The notes under the pieces: model-generated
Database searches by the model: none
What the model was told of the DNA's origin: nothing
What the model saw: the letters and a program-made list of their open reading frames with translations, nothing else
From: Bacillus piscicola
GTDB lineage: Bacteria; Bacillota; Bacilli; Bacillales; Marinococcaceae
NCBI RefSeq assembly: GCF_022458745.1
Contig: NZ_JAJJJF010000002.1
Span: 124,001-188,000 of the forward strand
Direction: 5' to 3'
Length of the DNA: 64,000 nucleotides
Translations under genes and position numbers: made by a program
Shown: positions 38,952-47,913 of the stretch, piece by piece
How the letters are laid out: each line of letters starts with the position of its first letter
Numbering within the stretch: position 1 is the first letter of the stretch

Positions 38952-40379
38952 TTAGAATAATAGTAAAGCAAAGACCATTGAAACAAGGAGGCCGATGACG
39001 ACAGGGATGAAGCTTTTGCGGACGAGGTCAATGACGGATATTTTGGCGAAGCCTGCGATGGCAATGATTGGTGACCAAGCGACGAGTGTGCCGCCACCTA
39101 CCCAAATAGCACCGATTTGCCCAATGGAGGCAAGTGTTGTTGGATCGACTCCCGTTGACGCGGCTAACGCTTCAGAAAGCGAACCAATTAAGGGAAGGGC
39201 AGAGAAACCGGAACCATCCAGACCGGAAACCATCCCTAGAATCAAGACACCTAATGCTGTGAAAAAGGCGTTGTCAGGAATATATGCCTGACTTGCTTGA
39301 ACCAGGTCAAATAGAAAAGAGGGTGTCGTGTCAGGATCTGTACCGAAAATCTGGCCTGCTAGTTCACCGCTTCCGATGAAGAAAAAGGCGGCAACAGGGA
39401 TAACAAGCCCCATTACTTTAAAAGCAAATACGAACCCTTTCACAATATTATCGCTGACCTCCTGTAACGTTTCTTTGTAGTTACGAAACAAGGACATGAT
39501 AATAATTAAGAGGATCGCCGTACCACCAACGAGGGAGGACCCAGCTCCATCTTCAATCGCTGGCAAGAGATTAGAAAAGGTGGCGACAATGACATAGGTG
39601 ACAATGACTAAAAAGATGACGGGAACGAGAAACGCGAATATGGGACTATATCGACCTTTTTTCACTTCAGCATCATCAGCTTTAATGTTTAAGTCATCAT
39701 CCCCACTCTCTTCCCATTCTGTGAGATTTTCTTTTGCTGGTTTTTTCATCGATCTACGAACGGAGAAATACACGATTGTGAGAGAAACTGCCCCGGCCAC
39801 TAAGGATAAAATTAACGCTTGTTCCCCGATGGCACTCGCTTCCAGGACACGGCTGCTAGAAGCAGTTAATTCAGGTGCAACTTTCAAGACAAAATCAGAC
39901 GACAGTGCCATCCCATGACCAGCAAGGGAAATCGCAAGTGCTGCTCCTATTGGTGAAAGACCTGCCCGAATAGCAACAGGTATTAACAGGGCACCAATTA
40001 GTGGAACTGCCGGTGCGGGCCAGAAGAATAAAGACAAAAGGTACGTGATCACGACAAGCACCCAATAAGCTAACGTCCCATTTCTCATTACCTTCTGGAA
40101 CGGCTGAATCATTTGCTCATCAGCGCCAATCGATTGAATCGAACGCAAGAGAGCCGTCATAATCGCAATGATTAAAAAGATGTTAAATAACTCTGAAGCT
40201 GCGGTTAAGTTTGCGGTGAAAATAGCTTGAATACCATCTAAGAAAGAACCTGTAAAGGACCAGGCAACGAAAAAAATCATGCTTAACGCTGGAACAACGA
40301 CATTTTGCCGAAATAACATCGTTAAAATAATGAGTAATGTTCCAACCAAATATAACCAATGTGACAGTTCTAACTCCAT
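38952..40379 (-). CDS. Multi-pass membrane permease, substrate unknown
   Basis: 475 residues with about 12 hydrophobic segments and a cytoplasmic acidic loop in the middle (EWEESGDDDLNIKADDAEV). ATG at 40379 is used because AGGGGGT lies just before it; a longer frame to 40469 lacks a site. The glycine-rich MVSGLDGSGFSALPLIGSL and IGQIGAIWVGGGTLVAW resemble re-entrant loops of ion-transporter superfamily carriers for organic acids or cations (DcuC/GntP/NhaC-like). I cannot name the family surely. Convergent with the small gene at 38463. Confidence 0.75.
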   Translation of the reverse strand: MELELSHWLYLVGTLLIILTMLFRQNVVVPALSMIFFVAWSFTGSFLDGIQAIFTANLTAASELFNIFLIIAIMTALLRSIQSIGADEQMIQPFQKVMRNGTLAYWVLVVITYLLSLFFWPAPAVPLIGALLIPVAIRAGLSPIGAALAISLAGHGMALSSDFVLKVAPELTASSSRVLEASAIGEQALILSLVAGAVSLTIVYFSVRRSMKKPAKENLTEWEESGDDDLNIKADDAEVKKGRYSPIFAFLVPVIFLVIVTYVIVATFSNLLPAIEDGAGSSLVGGTAILLIIIMSLFRNYKETLQEVSDNIVKGFVFAFKVMGLVIPVAAFFFIGSGELAGQIFGTDPDTTPSFLFDLVQASQAYIPDNAFFTALGVLILGMVSGLDGSGFSALPLIGSLSEALAASTGVDPTTLASIGQIGAIWVGGGTLVAWSPIIAIAGFAKISVIDLVRKSFIPVVIGLLVSMVFALLLF

Positions 40380-41044
40380 GAACGTTACCCCCTCTATCCG
40401 AGGAATATAGAATACTTTGAATATGGTATGTTGGTTATGAGACGGGGGTGCAAGTACAGTCGCCGACACAGATCATTCCTTTCATGAGGAGATTACCCAT
40501 TATGCAGAGAATGGATAAACAAAACAAGACAGGAAAAAACCTGTCCATAGGTTTGTGAGTTTAAGATAAATAGGGGGGAATCGTACCATAAATAGAGGAA
40601 GAAACTTTGAAGATAAGGAAATCACCAGTAGAAGTCCATGGTCACAAAAAAACCAATCAGCAAATCAAGTAATATAAAGAATGTTACATAAGGGCCACTC
40701 GGGTTTCCGCAGTAAACCAACGCTTCAAGTGAAAGTTTATGAGTTACAATAATATTCTACATATTTAATAAGTTTATAACCTACTCCTGCAAAAAGCCCT
40801 TGTAATAAACCAATTATTACACTTGCTAGAGTCATAGGCCCTACTAGACCATATGAACCGTAACCTGGCCACCTCCACATTGTATGAATATAGGTACGAT
40901 TCCGAAAGACCGGGTCCTGTTTTATCCTGTTTCACCAAGAGTTGTGATAAGAACAAAAAACCGTTCTCCATTCGAATAAGGAAAACGGTTTCAGTATGTA
41001 ATCTGCTTATGGAACAAAGCAATCCTCTCATACATGGTGCTTAC
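40380..41044. other. Intergenic region between permease and dehydrogenase
   Basis: 665 bp, AT-rich. It holds a small hairpin GACAGG/CCTGTC (40528-40545), an AACCGTT/AACGGTT inverted repeat (about 40956-40991) that could end transcription from either side, and one possible 47-codon minus-strand ORF (40737-40880). Nothing else recognisable. Confidence 0.5.
40737..40880 (-). CDS. Possible small membrane protein (47 aa)
   Basis: Reverse-strand ATG at 40880 gives WRWPGYGSYGLVGP followed by a hydrophobic helix (TLASVIIGLLQGLFAGVGY) and a short Lys/Tyr tail ending NS. A Gly/Tyr-rich head and one helix recall small Bacillaceae membrane peptides, but the start has no good ribosome site; an internal ATG at 40835 has GTAGGG three bases before it. 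Tentative. Confidence 0.3.
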   Translation of the reverse strand: MWRWPGYGSYGLVGPMTLASVIIGLLQGLFAGVGYKLIKYVEYYCNS

Positions 41045-42070
41045 TTACTCAGAAATTTTTATAACAATCTTTCCAAATGCCCCTTTGTATAGATGTTCAA
41101 AAGCTTCATGGGCTTGATTAAATGAATAGACAGTGTCAATAACAGGTTTAATGTTTAGCTCATCAAATGCTTTGATCATGTCTTCAAACGCTCTACGATG
41201 TCCTACATTAATTCCCTGGATTTGAGCTTGTTTTTCTATTATTGACCGTAGTTTCACTTCTGATAACATATTATCCAAGTAACCAATGACATAGATATGA
41301 CCTTGAAAAGCTAGAGCTTCAAGTGAATGGTTAATACTTTGGCCACCAACTACTTCCAGAATATGCTGGACGCCTTTTCCTTCAGTAATTTTTAATACTT
41401 CTTTTTCCCAATCTGGAGTCTCTACATAGTTTATAACATCTTTTGCACCAAGTGCTTTTACCTTTTCTAATTTTTCGTTGCTGCTACTCGTCACAATTAC
41501 TCTTGCTCCCAATGCTGAGGCAAATTGAACAGCATATACTGAAACTCCTCCGGTTCCCAGTACAAGTACTGTATCTCCTGCTTTGATTTTTCCATACTCA
41601 ACTAATGAAAACCAACCAGTAAGTGCAGCAATAGGAAGTGTCGAAGCTTCCTCGTTTGTAAAGGTAACTGGTGTCATTACAGTTGCATCCTCATTAAGCA
41701 ATATGTATTCTGCTAACCCACCATCTGAAGGGCCTCCTATTGAGTAAGTGAAAATATCATTTTGGTTTGGGCTGCCATCCAACCATTTATAATACATATG
41801 CGACGTTACACGATCACCTTTTTTAAATTTAGTTACCTTTGACCCTACACTTACCACTTCGCCAGACGCGTCAGATACTGGTATAAATGGTCTAACCATT
41901 AATTCTGGTAAATAACTCCCATCCACAATTCCTCCGTCACGGAAGTTAAGAGAAACCGCTTTCACACGAACGAGAATTTGTTTCGGTCCGGGTTCCGGCA
42001 CGGGTAAATCCACCAATTTTAGATGTTCTAACCCAACGCCTTGTAATTGCCAAGCCTTCATAGTTGACAT
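41045..42070 (-). CDS. Zinc-independent MDR-family NAD(P)-dependent alcohol dehydrogenase / quinone oxidoreductase
   Basis: 341 residues. N-terminal GroES-like fold (PVPEPGPKQILVRVKAVSLNFRD), then a Rossmann domain with VLVLGTGGVSVYAVQFASALGA (about residue 160). Catalytic zinc ligands of classical ADH are missing (NFRD replaces the Cys motif), so a quinone- or enone-reductase-like activity is likely; substrate unknown. AAGGGG before ATG 42070. Codons are more AT-rich than in flanking core genes, in line with acquisition by transfer. Confidence 0.88.
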   Translation of the reverse strand: MSTMKAWQLQGVGLEHLKLVDLPVPEPGPKQILVRVKAVSLNFRDGGIVDGSYLPELMVRPFIPVSDASGEVVSVGSKVTKFKKGDRVTSHMYYKWLDGSPNQNDIFTYSIGGPSDGGLAEYILLNEDATVMTPVTFTNEEASTLPIAALTGWFSLVEYGKIKAGDTVLVLGTGGVSVYAVQFASALGARVIVTSSSNEKLEKVKALGAKDVINYVETPDWEKEVLKITEGKGVQHILEVVGGQSINHSLEALAFQGHIYVIGYLDNMLSEVKLRSIIEKQAQIQGINVGHRRAFEDMIKAFDELNIKPVIDTVYSFNQAHEAFEHLYKGAFGKIVIKISE

Positions 42071-42529
42071 GATTTATTCCCCTTTTCCATAAGATTGGTT
42101 TGCCGTTTTTTATATTGCATCCTTTGAGATAAAGATTTAAATCAATATCTCTAGTGAAACTATAACTTCGGCAAGTGACCTAATCAAATAGTCATCGTGT
42201 CTATTGTTTTATACAAGTGACCATATATTAGTAGACAATGTGTCTGTTAATATCATCGCTCCTTTTTTACAGAGCTATATCCATATATATTCAATAAATA
42301 ACATCACCAAAAGTTCGTGAGAACCAAAATTTTGCCTGTACAATATGTACAAAGATCAAGAAAGTGTAGAAACGGTCTATAAATAATAGTTCAGGGGGGA
42401 CAGACCTTTGGATCACATACGCATCTGTGAGGCTTTCCCACTAGAACTACTTATACCCCCCTTTCTTGATCCCCTTTGTTAAGCGCAAGCAGACAACGAC
42501 AACGCGTTTAAGACGGGATTGGCCTTGTA
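42071..42529. other. AT-rich intergenic region with operator-like palindromes
   Basis: 459 bp without a gene. Contains TGTACAATATGTACA (42337-42351), two TGTACA hexamers three bases apart, and a looser TGTCTA...TAGACA pair near 42198-42236. Both could be operators for the dehydrogenase gene, which is transcribed away from this region. No regulator gene is adjacent. Confidence 0.4.
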
Positions 42530-42862
42530 TTAACCGAAAGAGACCCGGACACTACCTTCTTCTTGGGCGGTTTTTAAACAATTTTGTATGAACTGCGAGA
42601 TTTGTTTCTTATCCCATTCTACAAATTTACTTTCCGGTGATGGAGAAGTGTCTGTATTAGCCATTTCCTCATAGGCAAGCCAGGCCTTTTCCATTTGTTC
42701 TGTAGAAAAATTGGAAGCTCTCCCAATTCCGCTTACTCCGCCATAATACTCGTATGCATCCAATACCTTGTATAATGTAAGCGCATTATAATTACCCATG
42801 CTGAATCTGGCATACGCAATTTCTTCTCCTTCTTTGTTAAAACCACAGATATCGTGCCCCAT
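42530..42862 (-). CDS. Hypothetical protein (110 aa), unknown
   Basis: ATG at 42862 follows AAAGGAGG closely, so translation is credible; a longer frame to 42922 is not needed. The product starts GHDICGFNKEGEEIAYARFSM, is soluble, and ends with a helical stretch (DKKQISQFIQNCLKTAQEEG). No family recognised. The N-terminal Cys/His pairing and YYGGVSGIGR could be structural. AT-rich composition like its neighbour. Confidence 0.7.
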   Translation of the reverse strand: MGHDICGFNKEGEEIAYARFSMGNYNALTLYKVLDAYEYYGGVSGIGRASNFSTEQMEKAWLAYEEMANTDTSPSPESKFVEWDKKQISQFIQNCLKTAQEEGSVRVSFG

Positions 42863-43217
42863 AAAGGTGGCCTCCTTTAAACGTTTTTTTTGGATTCGTG
42901 AAAGGGAAAGGATAAACTGCATGATAGAACTGTTTGTACAGAGGAATATTGTCGGTACGATAGGTTAGAATGGAGACAGATGACAGGAGAAAAAGAATCA
43001 GAGTGGGATGGAGTACAATGATGAAAAAGGAGTTTACACACAGGTTGGGAAATGTTGTGGTGCTATCTGAGAAGATTGATTTCTGAGAGGAAAAGGGGGA
43101 TCTTCAAATACAATTGTTTCACTTTTCAGTACGTTGGTCAATAACAATTATTCGACAATTTTCCCGCAGACCTGTTTCAAGCTCTAATACGGATGAGATA
43201 CCCTGCAAGCAGTCACT
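42863..43217. other. Intergenic region with no recognisable gene
   Basis: Between the unknown gene and the rqcH terminator. Only very short ORFs (up to 22 codons at about 43018). It holds the right copy of the 19-bp repeat at 43112-43130. Confidence 0.5.
43112..43130. repeat. 19-bp repeat, right copy
   Basis: AATTGTTTCACTTTTCAGT, 17 of 19 identical to 38887-38905 in direct orientation. Confidence 0.4.
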
Positions 43218-43252
43218 AAAAAAGCGAGCCGGGTATGTTCCCGGTGCTCGCT
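43218..43252 (-). terminator. Terminator of rqcH
   Basis: On the minus strand: AGCGAG, inner CCGGG/CCCGG stem, CTCGCT, then T6. Confidence 0.9.
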
Positions 43253-43270
43253 GAACTGATTAACGCCTTA

Positions 43271-45007
43271 TCAGGTGTTTTTGTATTTTGCTCCTTCCCG
43301 TACACGTAGCTTTCGGACCAGTTCTTCGTCAGGGGTGACGAACACGGTTGCCTGCTGATCGTAGGTGACGAAGCCGGGTTTCGCGCCGTTTGGTTTTTTG
43401 ACGTGTTTGATTTTTGTGTAGTCTACCGGAACGGAGGCAGAGTCTTTGGCTTTCGAGTAAAAGGCGGCAATGTTTGCTGCTTCTTTAAGGGTCGTATCTC
43501 CGACATGTTCCCCGCGTATCACAACGTGGGAGCCGGGGATGTCTTTCGTATGAAGCCACGTGTCTTCTTTGTGTGCCACCCGGCTCGTTAAGTACTCATT
43601 TTGTTTGTTGTTTTTTCCGACGAGGATATCCGCACCTTCGCTTGATTGATAATGCTCGAGAACCGGTTTTCCCGGCTTCTTTTTCTGTTTTCCTTTGTTT
43701 GGCTGTTTCTTCACATAGCCTTCTTCCGCAAGTTCTTCGCGAATTTCGGCAATGTCGGCAGGGGAAGCGGAGTCGAGTTGCTGGATGAGTTGTTCCAGGT
43801 AGCGGATCTCCGCATTTGTTTCATTAATTTGTTCTTTCCCCATTTTGAGTGACATTTTCGCCTTGTTGTATTTGCGGAAGAATTGCTGAGCGTTCTCGGC
43901 GGGTGACTTCTCCGGGTCGAGCGGGATCGTAATGGTGCCGCCGGCTTCATCATAATAATCCATAACTTCGATCTCTTTTTCGCCACCTTTGAGCAGATGC
44001 AAATTAGCGGTTAACAGTTCGCCGAATTTCTGTTGTTCTTGGCGTTTGTCGGCTTCTTGGACTGTTTTTTCGAGTTTTTTAATCTTTTTCTTGTTTTTGG
44101 CGAGCTCATTGCGTAGCAGCCGCTCAAGATCGTGTGCTTGCTGCTTCACGCGATCCCGTTCTGCTTTCCCGGTGAAAAAATGTTCAAGCAGTTCACTGAC
44201 AGTGGCAAAGGTTCGTTTCTCCCCCTCTACATACGTTAAGTCAATGACACTGTAAAATTCTTTCCCCGCGGCTATCCGCATTTGCGGCTCGTAGTGGTGT
44301 TTTTGTATATCCTGCATCACCGCGGTAAACGTCTCGGCAATCTTACGGGGGTTCCCGATACCAGCCCGGTGGATGATTTCTTCGGCTGTTTGTGGAGACA
44401 AGCCGGTAAATGCGTGAACGAGCTGGCGGCCAAGTTTTCCTTGATTCATATCGAGCTTGCGGAGGACTGTATCGTCATCGGCAGTAAGAGGATCGGCTTT
44501 CCCTTGTTCCGGTGGTGCGACATAGTCTCTGCCCGGTAAAATCGTCCGGTGGCGGTTCACTGAAGGGGGGATGTGTTTCATGCTGTCGAGAATATGGTTC
44601 GTCTCCGGATCGACTAGTAGAATATTGCTGTGTTTCCCCATAATTTCAACGACTAGATGCTTCGTCGATGTGTCACCGATCTCATCTTTCCCCTCGATCA
44701 CAAACGTGATGATCCGCTCCATCCCATGCTGCCTAATCTCCCGGATAAAACCGCTCTCGAGATGCTTTCTGAGCATCATACAGAACATCGGCGGTTCAGA
44801 AGGATTGTCTAATTTGGCATTCGTAAGATGAACACGCGCAAAGCTCGGATTCGCTGATAATAACAGTTGATAATTGGTACGGTTTGCGCGAACGGTTAGC
44901 AGTAAATCTGATTGGTACGGCTGTTTTATTTTCGTAATTCTGCCGTTCATTAAAGTCTGGGAACATTCGTGTACGACAGCTCTTGTCATGATTCCATCAA
45001 AAGACAT
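43271..45007 (-). CDS. rqcH: Rqc2/RqcH ribosome quality control factor (NFACT family, YloA)
   Basis: Binds stalled 50S-peptidyl-tRNA complexes and adds C-terminal alanine tails. 578 residues: NFACT-N (MSFDGIMTRAVVHE, GRITKIKQPYQSDL), a central coiled coil (KKKIKKLEKTVQEADKRQEQ), and NFACT-R with DILVGKNNKQNEYLT and DTWLHTKDIPGSHVVI. Start at 45007 (MSFDG) matches homologues; ATG 45037 is an in-frame alternative. Older annotation calls this a fibronectin-binding protein. Divergent from the Ca2+ ATPase gene as yloA-yloB neighbours elsewhere. Confidence 0.93.
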   Translation of the reverse strand: MSFDGIMTRAVVHECSQTLMNGRITKIKQPYQSDLLLTVRANRTNYQLLLSANPSFARVHLTNAKLDNPSEPPMFCMMLRKHLESGFIREIRQHGMERIITFVIEGKDEIGDTSTKHLVVEIMGKHSNILLVDPETNHILDSMKHIPPSVNRHRTILPGRDYVAPPEQGKADPLTADDDTVLRKLDMNQGKLGRQLVHAFTGLSPQTAEEIIHRAGIGNPRKIAETFTAVMQDIQKHHYEPQMRIAAGKEFYSVIDLTYVEGEKRTFATVSELLEHFFTGKAERDRVKQQAHDLERLLRNELAKNKKKIKKLEKTVQEADKRQEQQKFGELLTANLHLLKGGEKEIEVMDYYDEAGGTITIPLDPEKSPAENAQQFFRKYNKAKMSLKMGKEQINETNAEIRYLEQLIQQLDSASPADIAEIREELAEEGYVKKQPNKGKQKKKPGKPVLEHYQSSEGADILVGKNNKQNEYLTSRVAHKEDTWLHTKDIPGSHVVIRGEHVGDTTLKEAANIAAFYSKAKDSASVPVDYTKIKHVKKPNGAKPGFVTYDQQATVFVTPDEELVRKLRVREGAKYKNT

Positions 45008-45141
45008 GTAGTAAGACGTCCTTTCCATATCGTGCATCTACGAGCGTTCCTTTCAGAAATGCCCGCTTTTGAAAAGTATAGCATGAAATCGGGCTTGTCT
45101 GAATAGGATGTGAGGACACGTATATGCAGAGGTGAATGGAA

Positions 45142-47793
45142 ATGGACTGGCATAAACAACCGCAAGAAAGCTTAGAGAAGATATTTCATGTTTCTTCAAA
45201 AGCTGGTTTGGACGAAAAACAGGCAAAAGCTCGTCTTAAACAAGCAGGCCCGAACGTATTGGATGAGAAGAAGAAGACGCCGGCTTGGCAGCTGTTTCTG
45301 CAGCAGTTTCAGGATACGATGATTCTTATTTTGCTTGGAGCGACAGCGGTATCAGCAGCTCTAGGGGAATATGCGGATGCGGTGACAATCATCTTTATCG
45401 TCATTTTGAACGGCATTCTCGGATTTGTCCAAGAGAGGAAAGCAGAAAATTCACTAGATGCTTTAAAAGAATTATCTTCACCGTCGATGACTGTAAAACG
45501 AAGCGGGAGATGGATACCGGTTTCTTCGCGGGATGTGGTGCCTGGCGATGTTGTACGAGTGAATGGCGGCGACAAAATCAGTGCTGATATCCGTATCTTA
45601 TCTGGAAACGGACTCACCGTTGAGGAGTCGGCGTTAACTGGTGAATCACACCCCGTTTCGAAAGACAATACCGTGATCGATAAGGAAGATGTGTCGATTG
45701 GCGACCGTACGAATATGTTGTTTGCGGGCACGATTATTACAAAAGGAAGAGCGGAAGGGATCGTTGTCGCAACCGGGATGAAAACAGAGATGGGTACGAT
45801 CGCTCATTTATTATCACAATCCAAGAAACAAGAAACGCCGCTTCAAAAACGGCTTTCTCACTTAGGTAAAATATTAGTGACAACGGCTCTTCTCTTAACA
45901 GCTTTAGTTGTGGTGCTTGGCTTGATGCAGGGAGAGCCGCTGTTTAAGATGCTGCTTGCCGGCGTGTCCCTTGCTGTTGCTGCAATACCAGAAGGGCTGC
46001 CCGCGATTGTGACGGTAGTGCTTGCGCTAGGTGTCCAGCGTATGATCAAAAGAAATGCAATTGTTCGAGAACTGCCGGCAGTAGAAACGCTTGGTTGTGC
46101 TTCTGTCATTTGTTCCGATAAGACAGGTACGCTTACGCAAAACAAAATGAAGGTCATGGCGGTATGGAATGGCGGGAGTATTGCTTCACGATCGCAAAAT
46201 AAAGGCTTCCCTATAAAAAAATACGACAAACTCTTGTCCTACGGGGCCCTTTGTAATCAAGCCGTCCTTGACCACGTCGCAGACGCAGGAGCCGACACGG
46301 ATGAGATTAAGGGAGATCCAACTGAAAAAGCACTGGCAAATGCTGCGATTTCTTCCGGAATCCGGCTCCGTGATGTTTTCACAGAGTACAGGGTTGAACG
46401 AACATTTTCTTTTGATTCGGAAAGAAAACGGATGTCGGTGGTGGTAACTAATAAAAACGGAAATTCGTTTGTAATCACCAAAGGCGCGCCTGATATTTTG
46501 CTTGAAAAAGCCCAAACCATTGAAATCAATGGAAAACAGGAAAGATTAACAGTGGCTCGTAAAAAAGAGTTGAAAGAAGCAGTTGCACGGATGGCAAAGG
46601 GAGCGCTCCGTACTATTGCCGTCGCCTATCGGCCGCTAGCTGCAAATGAAGAAGTCAAGAATGCTGATTTAGCAGAAAGGAACTTAACGTTAGTCGGCAT
46701 CCAGGGAATGATTGACCCACCTCGTCCGGAAGTGAAAGAGGCGGTCATGGAATGCCGACGCGCTGGAATAAAAACGATTATGATTACCGGTGACCATAAA
46801 GATACCGCTGCTGCAATCGCGAAAGATATCGGGATTCTTCCTCCTCATGGTAAAGTGTTGACAGGTAAGGAGTGGAACGAAGCGTCACAAAAAGAACAAT
46901 TGTCGTTAATCCAAGGTACGTATGTGTTCGCTCGTGTCAGCCCGCAGGACAAACTGAATATCGTCCATGCTCTCCAAAGTCAAGGACACGTGGTTGCGAT
47001 GACGGGTGATGGTGTAAATGATGCTCCTGCTTTAAAAGCGGCTGATATCGGGATTGCAATGGGGAGAACTGGAACCGACGTAGCAAAGGAAGCATCGGCA
47101 CTTGTGCTTCGTGACGACAATTTTGCAACGATCCGCTCGGCTATCACCGAAGGGCGCAACATTTACGAAAACATTCGTAAATTCATTCGCTATATGCTCG
47201 CCTCAAACGTTGGTGAAATTCTTGTGATGCTTTTTGCGGTGATTCTGGGTCTGCCGCTCCCGCTCGTCGCTATTCAAATTTTGTGGATTAATCTAATAAC
47301 GGACGGTCTCCCGGCGATGGCCCTTGGTCTTGATCAGCCGGAAGAAGATGTGATGAAACGGCCGCCGCGCTCTGCTTCCGAAAGTATTTTTGCCCGCGGA
47401 ATGGGATGGAAAATCATCAGCCGAGGTTTCATCATCGGAGTTGTGACACTCATTGGTTTTGTTACCGCCCTTTATGAACAGCCGGACGACTTTGTCCGCG
47501 CCCAGACCATCGCCTTTTCGATTTTAGTTCTGGCCCAGCTCATCCACGTGTTTGACTGTCGTACCGATCGAACCATTTTCGATCGCAATCCATTGGAGAA
47601 CAAATATTTGATTGGAGCCGTGCTTTCATCTTTGCTCTTACTCTTGCTTGTTATTTACACACCTGCGTTACAGCCGGTTTTCCATACGACGTCACTTACA
47701 GCGGTGGAATGGCTTTTCATTACGGCCCTTGCTTCGATTCCAACCTTTGCATTAGCAGGAAGGAGCTTATTTGGGAGATCGAAGCGCAAATAA
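45142..47793 (+). CDS. Calcium-translocating P-type ATPase (YloB, SERCA-like)
   Basis: Type IIA P-type ATPase. 883 residues: actuator TGES (LTGESHPVSKD), membrane helix 4 with the ion-site PEG motif (AAIPEGLPAIV), phosphorylation DKTGTLTQNKM (about residue 330), hinge MTGDGVNDAPALK. Probably exports Ca2+, as B. subtilis YloB does. ATG 45142 is better spaced from GAGGTG than ATG 45136. Divergently transcribed from rqcH across about 130 bp. Confidence 0.94.
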   Translation: MDWHKQPQESLEKIFHVSSKAGLDEKQAKARLKQAGPNVLDEKKKTPAWQLFLQQFQDTMILILLGATAVSAALGEYADAVTIIFIVILNGILGFVQERKAENSLDALKELSSPSMTVKRSGRWIPVSSRDVVPGDVVRVNGGDKISADIRILSGNGLTVEESALTGESHPVSKDNTVIDKEDVSIGDRTNMLFAGTIITKGRAEGIVVATGMKTEMGTIAHLLSQSKKQETPLQKRLSHLGKILVTTALLLTALVVVLGLMQGEPLFKMLLAGVSLAVAAIPEGLPAIVTVVLALGVQRMIKRNAIVRELPAVETLGCASVICSDKTGTLTQNKMKVMAVWNGGSIASRSQNKGFPIKKYDKLLSYGALCNQAVLDHVADAGADTDEIKGDPTEKALANAAISSGIRLRDVFTEYRVERTFSFDSERKRMSVVVTNKNGNSFVITKGAPDILLEKAQTIEINGKQERLTVARKKELKEAVARMAKGALRTIAVAYRPLAANEEVKNADLAERNLTLVGIQGMIDPPRPEVKEAVMECRRAGIKTIMITGDHKDTAAAIAKDIGILPPHGKVLTGKEWNEASQKEQLSLIQGTYVFARVSPQDKLNIVHALQSQGHVVAMTGDGVNDAPALKAADIGIAMGRTGTDVAKEASALVLRDDNFATIRSAITEGRNIYENIRKFIRYMLASNVGEILVMLFAVILGLPLPLVAIQILWINLITDGLPAMALGLDQPEEDVMKRPPRSASESIFARGMGWKIISRGFIIGVVTLIGFVTALYEQPDDFVRAQTIAFSILVLAQLIHVFDCRTDRTIFDRNPLENKYLIGAVLSSLLLLLLVIYTPALQPVFHTTSLTAVEWLFITALASIPTFALAGRSLFGRSKRK

Positions 47794-47860
47794 CGTACTC
47801 CATTCTAAGGCAGACAGCTGTCATCGTTTGACAATATTATAGATTCCTCTTTCCTTTCGC

Positions 47861-47889
47861 TTGTAGCAGGTGATAGAATTGTTTATTAT
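47861..47889 (+). promoter_or_regulatory. Candidate sigma-A promoter of yicC
   Basis: TTGTAG (47861-47866), 17-bp spacer, TATTAT (47884-47889), 25 bp before the gene. Confidence 0.5.
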
Positions 47890-47913
47890 AGAAATAAGCG
47901 GATGTGATAGGGA

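Noticed and set aside
40774-41031. 85-codon reverse frame between permease and dehydrogenase
   Set aside because: No ribosome site, crosses an inverted repeat, no family resemblance.
43018-43086. 22-codon ORF starting at ATGATG
   Set aside because: Too short, no conserved feature, no promoter visible.
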